Assembly (NCBI RefSeq): GCF_040183065.1
Contig: NC_091124.1
Span: forward strand, 62,504,501-62,568,500
Reading direction: 5' to 3'
Length of the DNA stretch: 64,000 nucleotides
DNA from: Periplaneta americana
Lineage: Eukaryota; Arthropoda; Insecta; Blattodea; Blattidae
Position numbers and translations under genes: made by a program. Of the stretch, positions 38,001 through 52,800 are shown piece by piece (within the stretch, counting starts at the first letter, position 1; each line of letters opens with the position of its first letter). The notes below the pieces were generated by a model. The model was not told the origin of the DNA. It saw nothing but the letters and a program-made list of their open reading frames with translations, and ran no database searches.

Positions 38001-40779
38001 AGTAAATAGCAGATAACTTGCATGTGGAGAGCAGAGTTGGTATTTGCGCAGATTACCAATAGACTGTGACTTGAATGCGTAATGTTACTGTTAAATGTAG
38101 CATACATTGATTTTCAGTAAAGTACTTTAATTAATTAAATTTGTTTATTGAATTTTATTCATTAAGGGAGATGTATGCAAAAATAGTATGGTACGGTATG
38201 TTATTTATCATATTCCAAAATATTTTGATTTTATTATGTCTGTAAGTGCTCTTAAAAATTTAAATGTCAGCATCCACACACCTCCATTAGCAGGAAGTGT
38301 ATCTCTAGTTGACTATCTCCGTAACTTACATTTTGATTTTGTTGAACATATTTTTTGTTGCAACTTCTTATTGTAGGGCAATGAAATTTTATGCACAGCT
38401 ATTTTAGATGGTAATGAACATAATGTTAATTTAATAATAAACTATGATATGGTTTAATATTGTAAAATACTTCTAAATGAGTGGTCATCATCTTCTTGTG
38501 AGGTCTGTATTACAAAAAATTTTGCTGGAAAAGCTGAGAAACCTCTACTGTATAGAAAGATATAAGGTAAGCAGATTTTTTCAGCCTACGCAGTATTTAC
38601 ACCTTAGCTTTGCCACTGATGATTCATCTCTGTTGCTTTAGGAGTTAGGACCATTTTTGTTTAGCTTACACGACTGCTATGTTAAGAACATGATGCAATA
38701 ATCTTAACAAGTGCAAGTGTGTGGTATCAGACACAGATAAACAAGATGACTACAGTAAAATATCGACAAGTTAACTCATGTGAACTGCGTTTTATACTTC
38801 AGCTGCCATAGGCCTCTCTTACATACAATGAATTAACACTCTTCTCAAGTCACTAACGTAACTCATGAATAACATAAATGAATGGTACATGGGAAAAACG
38901 AACAATGTCACATTTCCATTAAGGTTGAGATAATGATTTATTTCAGTATATTACTGCAAAATTTATTGGTGTGTCTACCTGAAATGAAGTAAATGATGAG
39001 TGTATCTGGGGTTTTAATTCTCCTTGACCACTTTTGGTAAAAATAACTCTAAAGTTTGTAGTAATACAGTGAATTAGATAACGACATCACCCTTAAAGGA
39101 AATGTGACATTGTTCATTCTTCCCGTGTATCCTTCAAATACTTTGGGTGCTGTAAATAAGTAATGCAATATAGAAATGTTTCAATAACATTTAATTTTAA
39201 TGTCAAGGTAAAGTTGTTCTGTATGGTTGTAAAACTTGGACTCTCACTTTGAGAGAGGAACAGAGGTTAAGGGTGTTTGAGAATAAGGTGCTTTGGAAAA
39301 TATTCGGGGCTAAGAGGGATGAAGTTACAGGAGAATGGAGAAAGTTACACAATGCAGAACTGCATGCATTGTATTTTTCACCTGACGTAATTGGGAACAT
39401 TAAATCCAGAAGTTTGAGATGGGCAGGGCATATAGCATGTATGGACGAATCTAGAAATGTATATAGAATATTAATTGGGAGGCCAGAGGCAACAAGACCT
39501 TTAGGGAGACCGAGACGTAGATGGGAGGATAATATTAAAATGGATTTGAAGGAGGTGGGATATGATTAATCTTGCTCAGGATAAGAACCGCTGACGGACT
39601 TATGTGAGGGTGGCAATGAACCTCCGGGTTTTCTAAAAGCCAGTAAAAGTAAGTAAGTAAGGTAAAGTTGTTTTAATACAGTACTTTTTTTTTTTTTTAA
39701 TCGTTCAACGTTAATCCTGGAACTGAGGTTCCCTAATCATTTTTGTTGTATTTTGATTAATTTTTTTATTTCTTAAAAAAATATATATACTAACATTTTT
39801 CCCTAAAAGGAACAAGGGAGGGAGTATTTGAAAAAAAACTGATTTCCCATGCTAAATCCCTATGCCGAATACTTTGATTTCCACAGTGTTATGAATTTTT
39901 TCTCTTGTTTTTAAGTCTTCTCTGCCTTTTTCAAGGTTTTCTACTACTTAAAATACTGTACATTCTATTATATGTAAACACATAATGTGCAGATAACCAC
40001 TAGCAAATGTTTTTAAATGCTTATACATAGGAGTTACAATGTTGTTCGAGGGAGTTTATTGTAAAAATATAACTCTGAAGGTAACAGTTTTGGAAACACA
40101 CAACCAATACTGTTTAATTTAATCTGTTTATTATGACTGAAGATAAATTCGAGAAAAGAGATCAGTATGAACGAATTTGATTACAATCTGTGTATTAAAT
40201 CGATGATGTTACCAAAAATTGGAAGCCATATCTGGCAAAAGTTGAGGTATGTGATCGTGCTTCACTGCTTTCAATGATCTCTATTCATTTGTCCATAATA
40301 TGCAACCTATTCGGATTTTTATGTTACAGCAAATGATGGAACTAGAAGAAGCCATGATGTCACAAGAGATATCCATTCCAGTATACTTTGCTGAATGGGA
40401 TCCTGATCTGCAGAACATTTTTAACGACATTTCAAACAGTTTTGTGACAGATGACCGTGCAGGATCAGCAGCAGAGGGTGAGTAGCATCCCTGATCACAT
40501 ATATAACAGATTGGCCATCCCCATGTTAAAATCGGTAACATTGGAAGAGAACAACCACTAGGATCGGCACCATCAATTGAGAACCGCCACTAGATGGAAG
40601 TACAGTTGCTCCATGTAATTCAAATGAGAGTTATGCAGTAGCTAGATGGCAGCATAGTGAAACTGATAAAAGTTGTTGCTATCAAAGCCTATAAAGCTAA
40701 GGTCGCCCTCTTAGAAGAATTCTGGTTGAATAGTGAGACTGGAACAGGTCACTGGGTCTAAAACTTTGATTGTTTCGTG

Positions 40780-40840
<61 letters not shown>

Positions 40841-43800
40841 TTTTTTTTAATGAAGAAATTAGTGGAAAAACTATTTTGGGCAACTACTAAATGTACATAG
40901 GCCAAATAGAAATAATAGAGACGAATTCAAATAAAAACTGCTGAGCCATTTATGTCTGAACGCACACTTTCTGAAGTCGAAATTGTGATAGAAAATCTGA
41001 AAAAGTACAAGATCAAATTCCAGCAGAATTAATACGAGAGGGTGGAAGCGCATTATCTAGCGAAATTTGTAAGCTTGTACTTGCTATTTGGGAAAAGGAA
41101 ATTGTACCAGAAGAATGGAAGGAGTCCATAATTGTATCTATTTTTAAGAAGGGAAACAAGACTAACTGTAGTAACTTTCGAGGAATATCACTTTTGTTGA
41201 TGTCATACAAAATGTTGTCCAATATTCTTTTGAGAAGATTAACTGCATATGTAGATGAAATTATTGGGGATCATCAGTGTGGTTTTAGGCGTAATAGATT
41301 GACTATTGACTGTTGTAACCACTTACTATATCGTCGGTTCCTTGGTAAAAGTGACCAAGTCCAAAATGCAGAATTGTTGGGAAAAGTCATTTAAGGTTTA
41401 ATGATCCATCCAAAAATCACTTTACCGGTACTTATTTAGATGTTAGTAATTGGTTATTTTGAAGGTAAATGTGCTACATTATTAATTTTTAATATAACAT
41501 TGTCTTAAATTTTCTTAATGCTTGGAAGTCTTCAATGTGACTTGGTCACTTTTACCAAGAAACCGACGATATGATGTTTAATAGCATGAAGATGTACATC
41601 GGACCTTGATTTTATATATTCAAAAAAGTTGTCTGCCAAATGATTGATAATATATTATTCTCATTGAAATTAAGCTTGTAAAAGAAAAATTGAGTTTTTC
41701 AGTGAAGACTTGTTAGGAATGTAGTGGTGATATATTTTGAAATTAACACGATATCATGTACTTGTCTGTTTCATTATCTTGACACAAGAATCCATACAAG
41801 AGCATGGCAATGTTCTCAAGAAGTGTTAGAACAAAATTTAAAATTTAAGAAAAGGATTTTGTGTCATCAAGTTTGTATTGTCCAATGTAGGCCTACATAC
41901 TATATTAAGTTTGATTATAAGCAGTGAAAGATGAGCATTTTAAGAATGTTTCTGTTGATAGTCTGTATGGAATATCGTATTTTAATTTATAAATTATAAG
42001 CACCAAAATTTAATCATATCTTACAGACATGAATATAAGATCATTTTACTGTATTTTAAAAGAATTTATAATTGAAAACCAAAGATGCTAAGTGCTATAT
42101 GTTTTTAGAAAAGAATAAACAATATTTCGACATATTTTTGGAAACTTGATTCAATTTCAGGAATATTATAATAATTATTATCAATTTCTTTTTAGCTCTC
42201 TTGAATTCTGTGTCTGCCAATGGCTACCAGATCGTAATCAGTGCTAGTCAAGCTACTGCCAGGACAGATGTTAATATTGCAACTATTCAGGTATGGCACT
42301 AATTACAATTTAATATTTGACCATAGCAGTATTTTTCGGTGATTTTGTGTTTTGGTATTTAAACTGTGTGATGGAAGTAGGCCTACTGTATTGTTTGATA
42401 TGTGTCACTAATACATACTGGAAAAACATGACTGAAATACATTGGATATATTGCAATAATCTGTTAGTCCCATTACTCATTAGTAAGAATATTGTGCCCA
42501 GTTCACTCCATTTTGCCAAACTAAAATGAAAATATTTTTGCTGCCATCTGTCTCGAGTCAGAGAATGTTGTATAAAATTGACTGAAATAAGTATGAAAGA
42601 CAAAAATGTAAATATTTGTTGTTGTTTTCTAATGCTGGACACTTGGCAGTGAAGCCATTCGTCGTCTTGTGCCACAGTATTTTTTATACACTGTTTCATT
42701 CTGGAGGGTTGGACACACAGATGTTCATGATCCATTTCTTCATTTGGTATGCATAATGGGTATATGGGAGATTGACGATTTTCTATTCCGTATAATTTCT
42801 TTATCATACATTCATGACTTATAGTCAGTCTTCAGTATCTGGATGCATATGATATTATGTTTACTTTATGACATATCGCCTCATTTTTCTCCCTATGGAG
42901 CTCTCTGTATTGTGTCTTTTAAAATTTTTTCATTATTTTATGAATGGCTAAAAAAAAAACCCTTTTTTTTTCGGCAGTGTATAGGAGGGTGTGCTGTCTT
43001 TTTTGGGCTAGTTTATCTGCAGTTTCGCTTTATGTAATTTCACCGTGAGCAGCTATCCATTGAAGGACAGCTCTTTTATTTAGTTTTGCAAGCTGTGAAC
43101 GCATTTTGGAACATTCTGTCGTTTTATTAGATTTTGTTGATGTTTCTGTCACTGTTGCGAGGATTGCTACCACAATTGATATCTCCAAGATGTTGTTGTT
43201 GTTGTTTTCTAATGCCAGGCGTTTGACAATACAGTCATTTGATCTCTTGCACTCCAATATTTTTCAAAGATATTATCATGATCAGCTACTGAAGCACAGA
43301 TTTTGAGGTGTTCCGAATCCATTTCTTTGTTTGAGTTGCACAATGGGCAGTTAGGGGACTGATATATTCCAATTCTATGCAGGTTATCACCAAGATGTAA
43401 ATTGTATAATAATCGTAATATTGCATTATTGTTGTTTCATTTTATTCTATTAACATTATGTCTAGCAAACGCATTTAATAAACACTACTCAAACTCTCAC
43501 AGATTACATCCCAATACCAAAAAAAACTGACAAATTTATCAAAAGAGAATTACATAAAAATTATAAAAACAATATTACTAGTACCAAACCTGAAATATTT
43601 TATCAAAATTTTACTTCCAAAGAATTAACTCTAGCTATACAAAATTTAAAAACCAAGAAATCTCCTGGCCCCGACAACATTCATTCCGAATTTTTTAAAC
43701 ATCTGGGGGAAAAAGCCAAGTCTGTACTTTTATCCATTTTCAATTTATCATGGAAACCTCAATTCCTGCAGCTTGGAAAAAAGCAATCATTGTACCAATT

Positions 43801-46800
43801 TACAAAAAAGGGAAACCTGCTCATGATGTTAATAGTTATCGACCAATAGCACTATTAAGCATGATAGTAAAAACCATGGAGTCCATGTTCTCCAACAGAT
43901 TAACTTGGTATTTAGAATCCCAAAATCTTTTATCACCAAGACAAGCCGGCTTTCGACAACTACACTCTACCAATGAACAAGTCATACGCCTCGGCCAAGA
44001 AATAAAAGACAGTTTTAATAAGAAAGAAGATACCTTGGCAATATTTATTGACTTTCAGTTAGCATATGACTCTGTTTGGAGAAATAAATTATTACTAAAA
44101 CTCCAGAAATTAGGTATCTCCAGCAATATGTTCAGATGGATATCAGAATTCCTTAGTCACCGATTCATTGCCACTAAATTCAATAACTCACTTTCTAGTT
44201 ACAGACAAACATATCGAGGTCTACCTCAGGGCGCTGTCCTCAGCACAACTTTATTCAATATTTATATAAATGACTTACCCTCTCTATTAGAGGAATCAAA
44301 CATGAAAACAGCACTATTTGCAGATGATATAGTTTTGTGGACTTCCGGATCTTACAGACATAGAGACAAATTCAAAATTCTGCTCTTAAAGCTCTAAATC
44401 AACTACATGAATGGAATACATCAAATTTGATGGCACTCAATTTAAGCAAAAGTAACTACCAAATATTTTCACTCGGTAAAAAAGAAAGAGAATTCAATAT
44501 CCAATACAATGGCCAACACCTTCCTAGGACTTATGAATCCAAATATCTTGGAGTTATTTTCGATAGTAAGTTAACATGGAGCAACCATTTGAAATACATT
44601 TCCGAAAAAGCTCGTAAAAGATTTTCCCTTCTAAAAAGACTAGCAGGAAAGAAATGGGGATGCTCTAGGAATACTTTGAACACTACATACAAAATGTTTA
44701 TACAGCCAGTGCTGACATACTGCGGAGAAATTTTAATTACTTCACCTTTCATAAACGACATAGAATATGTTCAAAACCAAGCTCTCAGACTCATTACTGG
44801 TGAAATCAAAACAACTCCAATAGATTCTATGAGATCCCTCACTAGTATTAACAGCATCAAAATGACAATAGAAGAAAAAGCACTGATTCAATATGAAAAA
44901 CTTATCAGATTACCAGGAAACAATTGGCATTCATACAGTCCTCTCTGTAGATTGAAAACTCAAAAAAGTTTCATATCCATTGTTCAAGAATTAAAACAAA
45001 ATCAATATCCCGAATCTAAAAGAAAACTTACAAATTAAACCAAACCCTTTAACTCTGTTAAATATAGAATATAATATAAATTTAACAGAAGAAATACTGA
45101 AATCAGAAGTAAACACTGAAATACTGAAACAATTGTCTTTAGAGACAATTAATATTAGGTACCCTCCACAAAACTGGCTTCATTTATACACTGACGGATC
45201 CTTGATCTCCAGAGAACAAGGTGACAGTGCATGTGTTACGTGCTGTCTCTTCTCACTTTATAGATCTCTTGGATATGGAACAACAAGTTTTGATGGAGAA
45301 ATCATTGCAATAAGTGAATGTCTCAGGAATCTTGTCTGTCACATCAATAAATTTAAAAATGCAGTTATATTGTCAGACTCCAAAGCAGCTATTCTATCAA
45401 TAGTCTCTAAACACACACCTTCATCTCAAACAGCAGAAATAACTAAAATGCTCTCTCAATTAATATCACTCAATAAAAGAATTGTATTCCAATGGATACC
45501 ATCCCATTGTGGAATCCTGGGAAACTAGAATGCGGATGCTTTAGCAAAGAAGGGTAGCACTGCTACTTACAGACCTGTTACTAAATCTACGTATTACTCT
45601 GTGAAAAGATTTATTAAATCTACATACTTAGACTTCAACAAGCAAAATTTGATAACACAATCCCAAGGGAAAAAATGGAACTCTCTGCATCAAAATCCAC
45701 AGTTAATTCCCGATTTAACACGAAAATCGTCTGTAGCTGCATTTAGATTGGCAACAGGCCATGATTGTTTGGCCAAACACCTGCATAGAATTGGAATATA
45801 TCAGTCCCCTAACTGTCCATTGTGCAACTCAAACCAAGAAATGGATTCGGAACATCTCAAAATCTGTGCTTCAGTGGCTGGTCATGATAATATCTTTGAA
45901 AAATATTGGAGTGCAAGAGGTCAAATGACTTTATTGTCAAATGCCTGGCATTAGAAAACAACAACAACATTATGTCTAGTGCATGTAAACTTACAATGAA
46001 TATGGGTTAAAACTATGATACCACTTATACATAGTGTTTCAGAATTCAGCCAAAGAAATTTATCTGGTTATAGAAAAGTTGTAGACAAACAATTTGTTAT
46101 AAGGAACACAGGATCTCCGACGAAAAACCAGTTGTTTGAGTTGCTTACATTTCATACTCATATGAAATAGAGGTGTGGAATGTTATGTGATGGTTTTGAC
46201 CTTATTAGAGATTGCATTAAGCGCAACTGTTAAAAACTAATCAACCACGTTTTCAAAATTTAGCTTTTACAGAATCTGTGAATTTGCTGGCAAATAATGA
46301 GACAGCACACCACTGCACTGCTTGTTTCACTCTTGTTCGTTTTCTTTTTATTGTACCTATATGGAATTGAATCATTGACATGAGGCTGTGGTGTAATGGA
46401 CAATGCGTCAAACCTCAGGCCGAAAGGTAGTATGTTCGAGTCCGACCATGGTAGTTTTTTTTTTAATCCCGATACCTCTTATTTCATTGACAAGATATCT
46501 GAATTCTTTCATTTCTGAACCACCGAAATATGTATTGTAGTATTTATTTATTATGCTTTCGGCAATCGTATACTGTTCACTAGCCATTGGCTGCATTCAG
46601 CCGGGACAGCGCTGAGGTAGCGCTGAAATAGCGACAGCATTGAACGCCTTGCTGACCGACAGTGCTGAAATAGCGGGCGCCATTTTTCGTAGCAAAATTT
46701 TTTTTGCTGCAAGCCTGCTGCTAGCCAGCGAAAGTGGAGGGGGTAGGCAACAACCAATGGTATCATATATTCCGGAGTAGACGGAACAATAGCAGCGTGT

Positions 46801-49800
46801 TTCTTTGTAAACACAGCAGACATTTTGCAATGTTCATTCAGGAACTCAAAGCTGCTGTAACTCAGCAAAAATGAATAGCTGAATTAGCGCTGTCCCAGCT
46901 GAACGCAGCCATTGATTCATTACAATTCACTTGAAATCAAGTCAGTTGTATTGGACTCCTATGGAGCTCAGTTAGGTATTTGTTAGAAACATGCTGGTCT
47001 TTAGGGTCACAAAGGTGACGAGTGCATGACCTTTTTGTGTTCTGTCCCATTTTAATGTTGAAGTTATATGAAATTCGTTGTACATAGTTTCTAATATTTA
47101 AGCCAGAATAATTAATAGAAAAAAATATTTGATTTGTTGCAGAAAAATACTATACTTAAAATGGAGATCGTTACTTTGAACAATTCCTGTAACTTGTTTT
47201 CCAGTTTTGTTTTGCTTTGTTACACTATACTTAAGTACTGTGTAGCTTATGCATTTTATCAAGACACTTGCGATATGCAGTACGAGAACAATGGTTCTGT
47301 GGAAGGAGTAGGAGTAGGAGGGAAGGTTGGGCATGTGTCTACCGAGTTCAAGGCAAAGGCTAACCCATTCCCCTATAATCTATAAGTAGACTCATCCGAT
47401 CTCGTGCGCAGCTCTGTAGGAAGAGTGGGGGAGTCTCTTGACAAAATGCATGAGCTGTACAGTAATTCCTGAATATTGCTTACTTCCTCCTCTAAGGAAG
47501 ACGAAAAGGGACATTTCTTTCTTTTCTCATTTATCCATTTTGTTGTAAGATTTTTTTTGCTAAACAGAATACTGCTATGCACAATTTATGTAGACTACAA
47601 GTTAATTGATAAACATACTGTGACTTGTCCAGTGTAATAGCTATGCATTTCTCAAACTAAATTTCTCCTTCACCCTTCTAAAAAACTATTAGTGTCTTAT
47701 TACGTACATTAGAAAATAACTAGAGCTGGCTTTTATTGTTATAACACTAGTTTAAAGTTACATATCTTAAGTTAAAAAAGTTTGAATTTTTTACCTCATC
47801 CCCTGACAGAAACCATCTACAATGTTTACCGTTTGTGCCACAGATACATAGTAATATTGTATCTGATACATTTACAAATGTATTACTATGCCACATGCAG
47901 GTTTACAGTCAGTGGTGCACTGGCCCAAAAATTATTTCACGCCATTGCATGCAGATTCCTAGTTTTCTACCTCAAAATACTTACCTAAGACCCCTCTGCA
48001 ATCTGCAACACCTTAAATTCTTCAGTTGAATTCTGAAATGCTCTGTATTTAATCAGATACATACTTTAGTCAGAAAGTCTCGAGTACATTATTTATAATG
48101 GTCCATGTCTACATCAGATGGCTGTCGGCATCTCCTCAGAGTATCAGAAACTCGCTTTTAAGCAGCAGGACACATGTGATCTGTGGAATACAATGTAGCA
48201 GTGGGGCTGGTTTTATGTGGGTATATCATTTCCTATGACTGTGATAACGTAAAAATTATCGATAAGAAAAAAAAAATTAGAAAATAAAGAAAGTAAAAGT
48301 AGGAGAATTCGATCTTGCGATCTGATTGAATATTTGTCTGTGATGTACTCCATTTGGCTAGATTTGCTGTTGAAATAAAAGCTCTAACTGGTATGTATTC
48401 AGTGCAGTGATAACACTACATGTGTGTGTTGGAATCTAATATTGAAACCCTGAAACTTGGTATTACAATACAGACTTTGATATTAGCGACTATCTTCTTG
48501 TTGAGTATGGTACTTTATTTCCTCTGTAATTTTAATTCTATCACGGTTCCACTTTTGCTATGTAATTTTATTTATTCTGGTTACCTTCAGGAATATGAAT
48601 CTTAACATTCACAAGAAAATACGGGACATTAATTTTTTGACTTAATCATATTGTCACACTAATACAGCTTCATAATTTGATTCTTCCAAAAGCCAGTTAT
48701 TATTTGTAGACTTTCTGTAGAGGACAAAGACATCCAGTTTCTTTAGACTGCAGATAAAACTCGTATTAATCACTTGAAATGAAACTCAGTTGAATTTGTT
48801 TGCTTGATGTTCCACTATAGAGTATAATGCTTTGAAATTAAATATTATAAATCGATAATTCCTGGAATATATTCAGAACCAAATTGTATTAACATGAACA
48901 TTTTCTTTTTCAGGGTAAACTATCAGGCTATGGAGTTGAAGAAAAGTTACCTACAATTGCAGTTGTAGCTTATTATGATAGTTTTGGAGTAGCGCCTGTA
49001 AGTATGTAACTGTTGTAAATTAATAAATGTTAATGCTTTGACGTTCACTATTGCGTCACTGGAGCTGTGTTCAGGCAAATGGCCAGCTTAGATTAATTTA
49101 CTGGTGGTATACATTACTAAGCACATGTTACATACAGAATAACAGGAGCATTCAGGTTGCATAACATTTTGTTACAAACACCACCACCACTAATGTTATA
49201 ACCACAATAAATTCAGGGTCTGGATCTTATGACACTTTTGAGAAACCTGATAATTGTCGGACTTCCCATTTCCTTCATAACATAAAACTATGCTGAAATA
49301 GATCCATTACAGTGGACTTATTGTTACTTAGTTACCATTACAGTGCAGTTTTGCAAAGGCTTTGGAATAATATTGCTCTAAGTTTTCAATGCAAAATATG
49401 TTTTATTTGCAATTTAAAAAATATGATAGTGCATTACAAAGCACTTCCCAACCTTGTATTGTAATATACTATTTGTTTTGTGTTCTATAGAACTTCAATT
49501 GTTGACAGTAAAAAAATATAATTACAGTGGAATCTTGTTAGCACGTTCCTCATTACCACGTTTTCCTGTTTAGTACATCTATTTTTGGAAGTCCCAGCCC
49601 CAATTCCATTAAACATACAATAAAATTACCCGTTTACGTGTTTGACATCTCCCACTTACTGCATTCAAACTTGGTGGTTGGTGGTCATATTGATGAACAA
49701 TCGCACATCGCGCACACATCCATTCTATCTCCCACTCTCATCCCCTCACCTCCGCAGCCTATGCCAATGCAGTCACGCAGCACACTGCTACCACAGTCTA

Positions 49801-52800
49801 GTATATACAGTCACGAAGCTTGAGGTGATGAGAGTATTAGGAACAATAGACTGTGCCGATACTATTTCGCATTGTCTGTGATGAGGCGATAGTAGCGAGC
49901 CTAGTAGTTAGCAACTATCTATGGATGCATATTCTCTACGTATTGAGCTTCGTGACTGTATATACTAGATTGTGCTGCTACTTCGTTTCCTTTAGAAGAA
50001 GATGAAGGAGAACAAAGTCCAAGAGTATCGTCAGTAACTTGTTTCACTGTTGGTGGAAGTTTGTATCTAAGCCACGAGTTTGTATGCCATGGATAAGAAG
50101 AAAGTAACGCATATTATGAATGAAGAAAAATAGAACATGATTCAAGAAGTGGTCCACAACCCACACATTAAGCTTGTTGATATTGTGCGGAAACTCAACA
50201 TTCCTCTGTCAACACTGAATACGATAAAAAAAAAATTTGAAGCTGGGTTTTTGGAAGGAAAAAGCGGCTAACGATAACGTGTACGTGAGTTTAGTTTCCA
50301 GAGTTAGAAAACGTGTTATTTACTAAAAAGGTTAAAATGGTTCTAACAAGTCCGTGCTTTGAATACAGCAATCGACGGCACCATGATTCGTGCTAAAACA
50401 GCACATTTATTACTACAGATGGGACTTTCGGACTTCAAAGCTTCAAACAGTTGAATGAAATGTTTCATGGAAAAATACTGCACTTCCATCCATTATAGAA
50501 AAGTACAGCTCGAATGACGTTTTTAACGCAGATGAAAAAAAAATGTTTTTCAGTAGTACGTTTTCCCATATATGACGTTCAAATTGTTTTGTCTCTAGAA
50601 AATCGTACTAACGAGATTCTACTGTACTTTGTAATATTTAAAAAAAAGTTCATGACACTTAATGGTTAATCATATCATTGGCTAATTTATAATATATAAA
50701 TAATACGTGAGTTTGTATGAAGAGTTCTCTTCTTTTTCTATAATTTACCCAATTCTCAATACTATATATCAACATACAATAAATTTGTCATATTAATAGA
50801 CATTTATGCCGATATGTTTTTGAATCACATGTCATTTGAAGTCTTTGTTAAATAAGCCTTGTATTTACTTAAATTATATGTTATGAATTACAGCCGAAGT
50901 ATTTGAAATAAACGACCCTGTTTAACTGGTTTGCCATATATTATGCATATTGTATTAAGAATTTGTGATTTGTATCGACATTCATTATTTGGTTCTTTTG
51001 ACTTATTTCGATATTATATTCTTGTGATATTTTCTAAATAAAATATAATAAATATTAATGACTGTCTACCCTACTAATTCTATGATTACAGGAGCTGTCC
51101 TTTGGTGCTGACTCTAATGGTTCTGGCGTTGTTATGTTGTTGGAACTTGCACGTCTCTTCTCACAACTGTACTCAAACTCCAAGTCTCATGCTCGTTATA
51201 ATATAATCTTTCTCCTTTCGGGTGCTGGTAAACTGAATTATCAGGGCAGTAAAAAATGGTTGGAAGATCAACTTGATGGATTGGAAGGATCCTTAATTCA
51301 GGTTTGTACCGTAATAATGCAATGTTCGTAAATGTCTCAAAATTTTATGCAATAAATTGGCCACAAAAACTGTTAAGATTTCATAGCGAAATGATGAATG
51401 CTAAAGCTATAATATGATATATCTGCTTGGTCTTAAAGATCTAAATCTTTAAGAGATATGGTAGGTTTTGATTACGCTTATTCCATGTCTTATAAAAAAA
51501 AAAAAAAAACACGACATATTAATGTAATTGCATTCAATTTCGTTTTCAGGTAAGGATGAAAGGGATAGGTATTCTATGTACAGGGGATGTTACAAACGAC
51601 TAAATCTGATTTTATTAATCCTTTGACCAGGCGTAGGAATTTCTTTTCAACCTTACAAAAAGTTTATTTATTCACAAGTATGGAAGACAGAAAATTTGGA
51701 GAAAGCTGAGTTTGCAGTGAAAGACCTGCCCTTGTGAATGAATGAATGAATGAATGAATGAATGAATGGATGTATACATATATTATGATGAATGAATGAA
51801 TGAATGAATGGATGTATACGTATATTATATACAGTAAAACTTCATTTATATGTTTCTCACTTATATGTTTTTTCTGAAGTCCCAGCAAAATTTCTATGTT
51901 TTCCTTGTTAATTTATTTCACTTATACATTTTTCTTATTTATACGATCGTATTTTAAACCCTGAGAGGTACAAAACATTCATTTATACATTCTAATTTAA
52001 AAATTTTGTTCAAAATTAGGTTTGCCATGAGAATGTAAAAACGTGAAAATACACATTGAATTTAACACGCACACCAAGTTTTTCATCCTAAAATCCAGAA
52101 AAAAAAAAAACTGCGAATATAATACCTGTGTTAAAAACCACTCAAGCTTAAAATTATCAAGACAGGCTATAAAGGCACTCCCTTACCTGTAGCTATATAT
52201 CACATTCATCCTCATTTGCAGTATCAGAACATTGATTGACAATGACTAACGTTATGCTACTCTTTCGTCAGTAATTATTGATAAATACTTTTGATTTAAT
52301 TAAAGACGCGCAATTGTTGAGAGTTGTATTCATAAAATCTCAATAAAACAAAAAATGTTATTGAGTCATTCTAGTAGTTACTGCAAATAGATGTCCAATA
52401 TTAAAGATGGTAGATATAATGGACACATTGGGCTTAAGTGCTCAGGGCTAACATAATTCCCCATTTGGTCTATTATACCGTTCTGTACTATTATATATCA
52501 TGTGACTAGTTGTGTGCTGGGTTTTGAAATTTTCCTTTAATTAGTTTAATTACTCTTTTCTTATTTTTAGGATGCCTCGTATATTTTGTGTCTGGATGCT
52601 GTGGCTAGCTCCAGTAGTCTCTATCTCCATGTTTCTAAACCTCCCAGAGAAGGAAGTCCAGGAGCCCTTCTTTTCAAGGTTTGTATGTATGAAATTTAGT
52701 TCAGTAATAAAGTATTGACGTCACATCAATTGTGTTTGCAGTCCTTCTCCTGTTCTGTCTAGCTTACCAGTTTAACTGTATAACATTCTTTCTGTTTTGT

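Noticed and set aside
37327-38016. MARCH as a dead processed retrocopy
   Set aside because: The frame and all zinc ligands are intact, and splice-site signals lie just upstream.
46382-46450. Functional tRNA-Arg
   Set aside because: The anticodon stem-loop does not read as a normal Arg arm, and acceptor pairing is incomplete.
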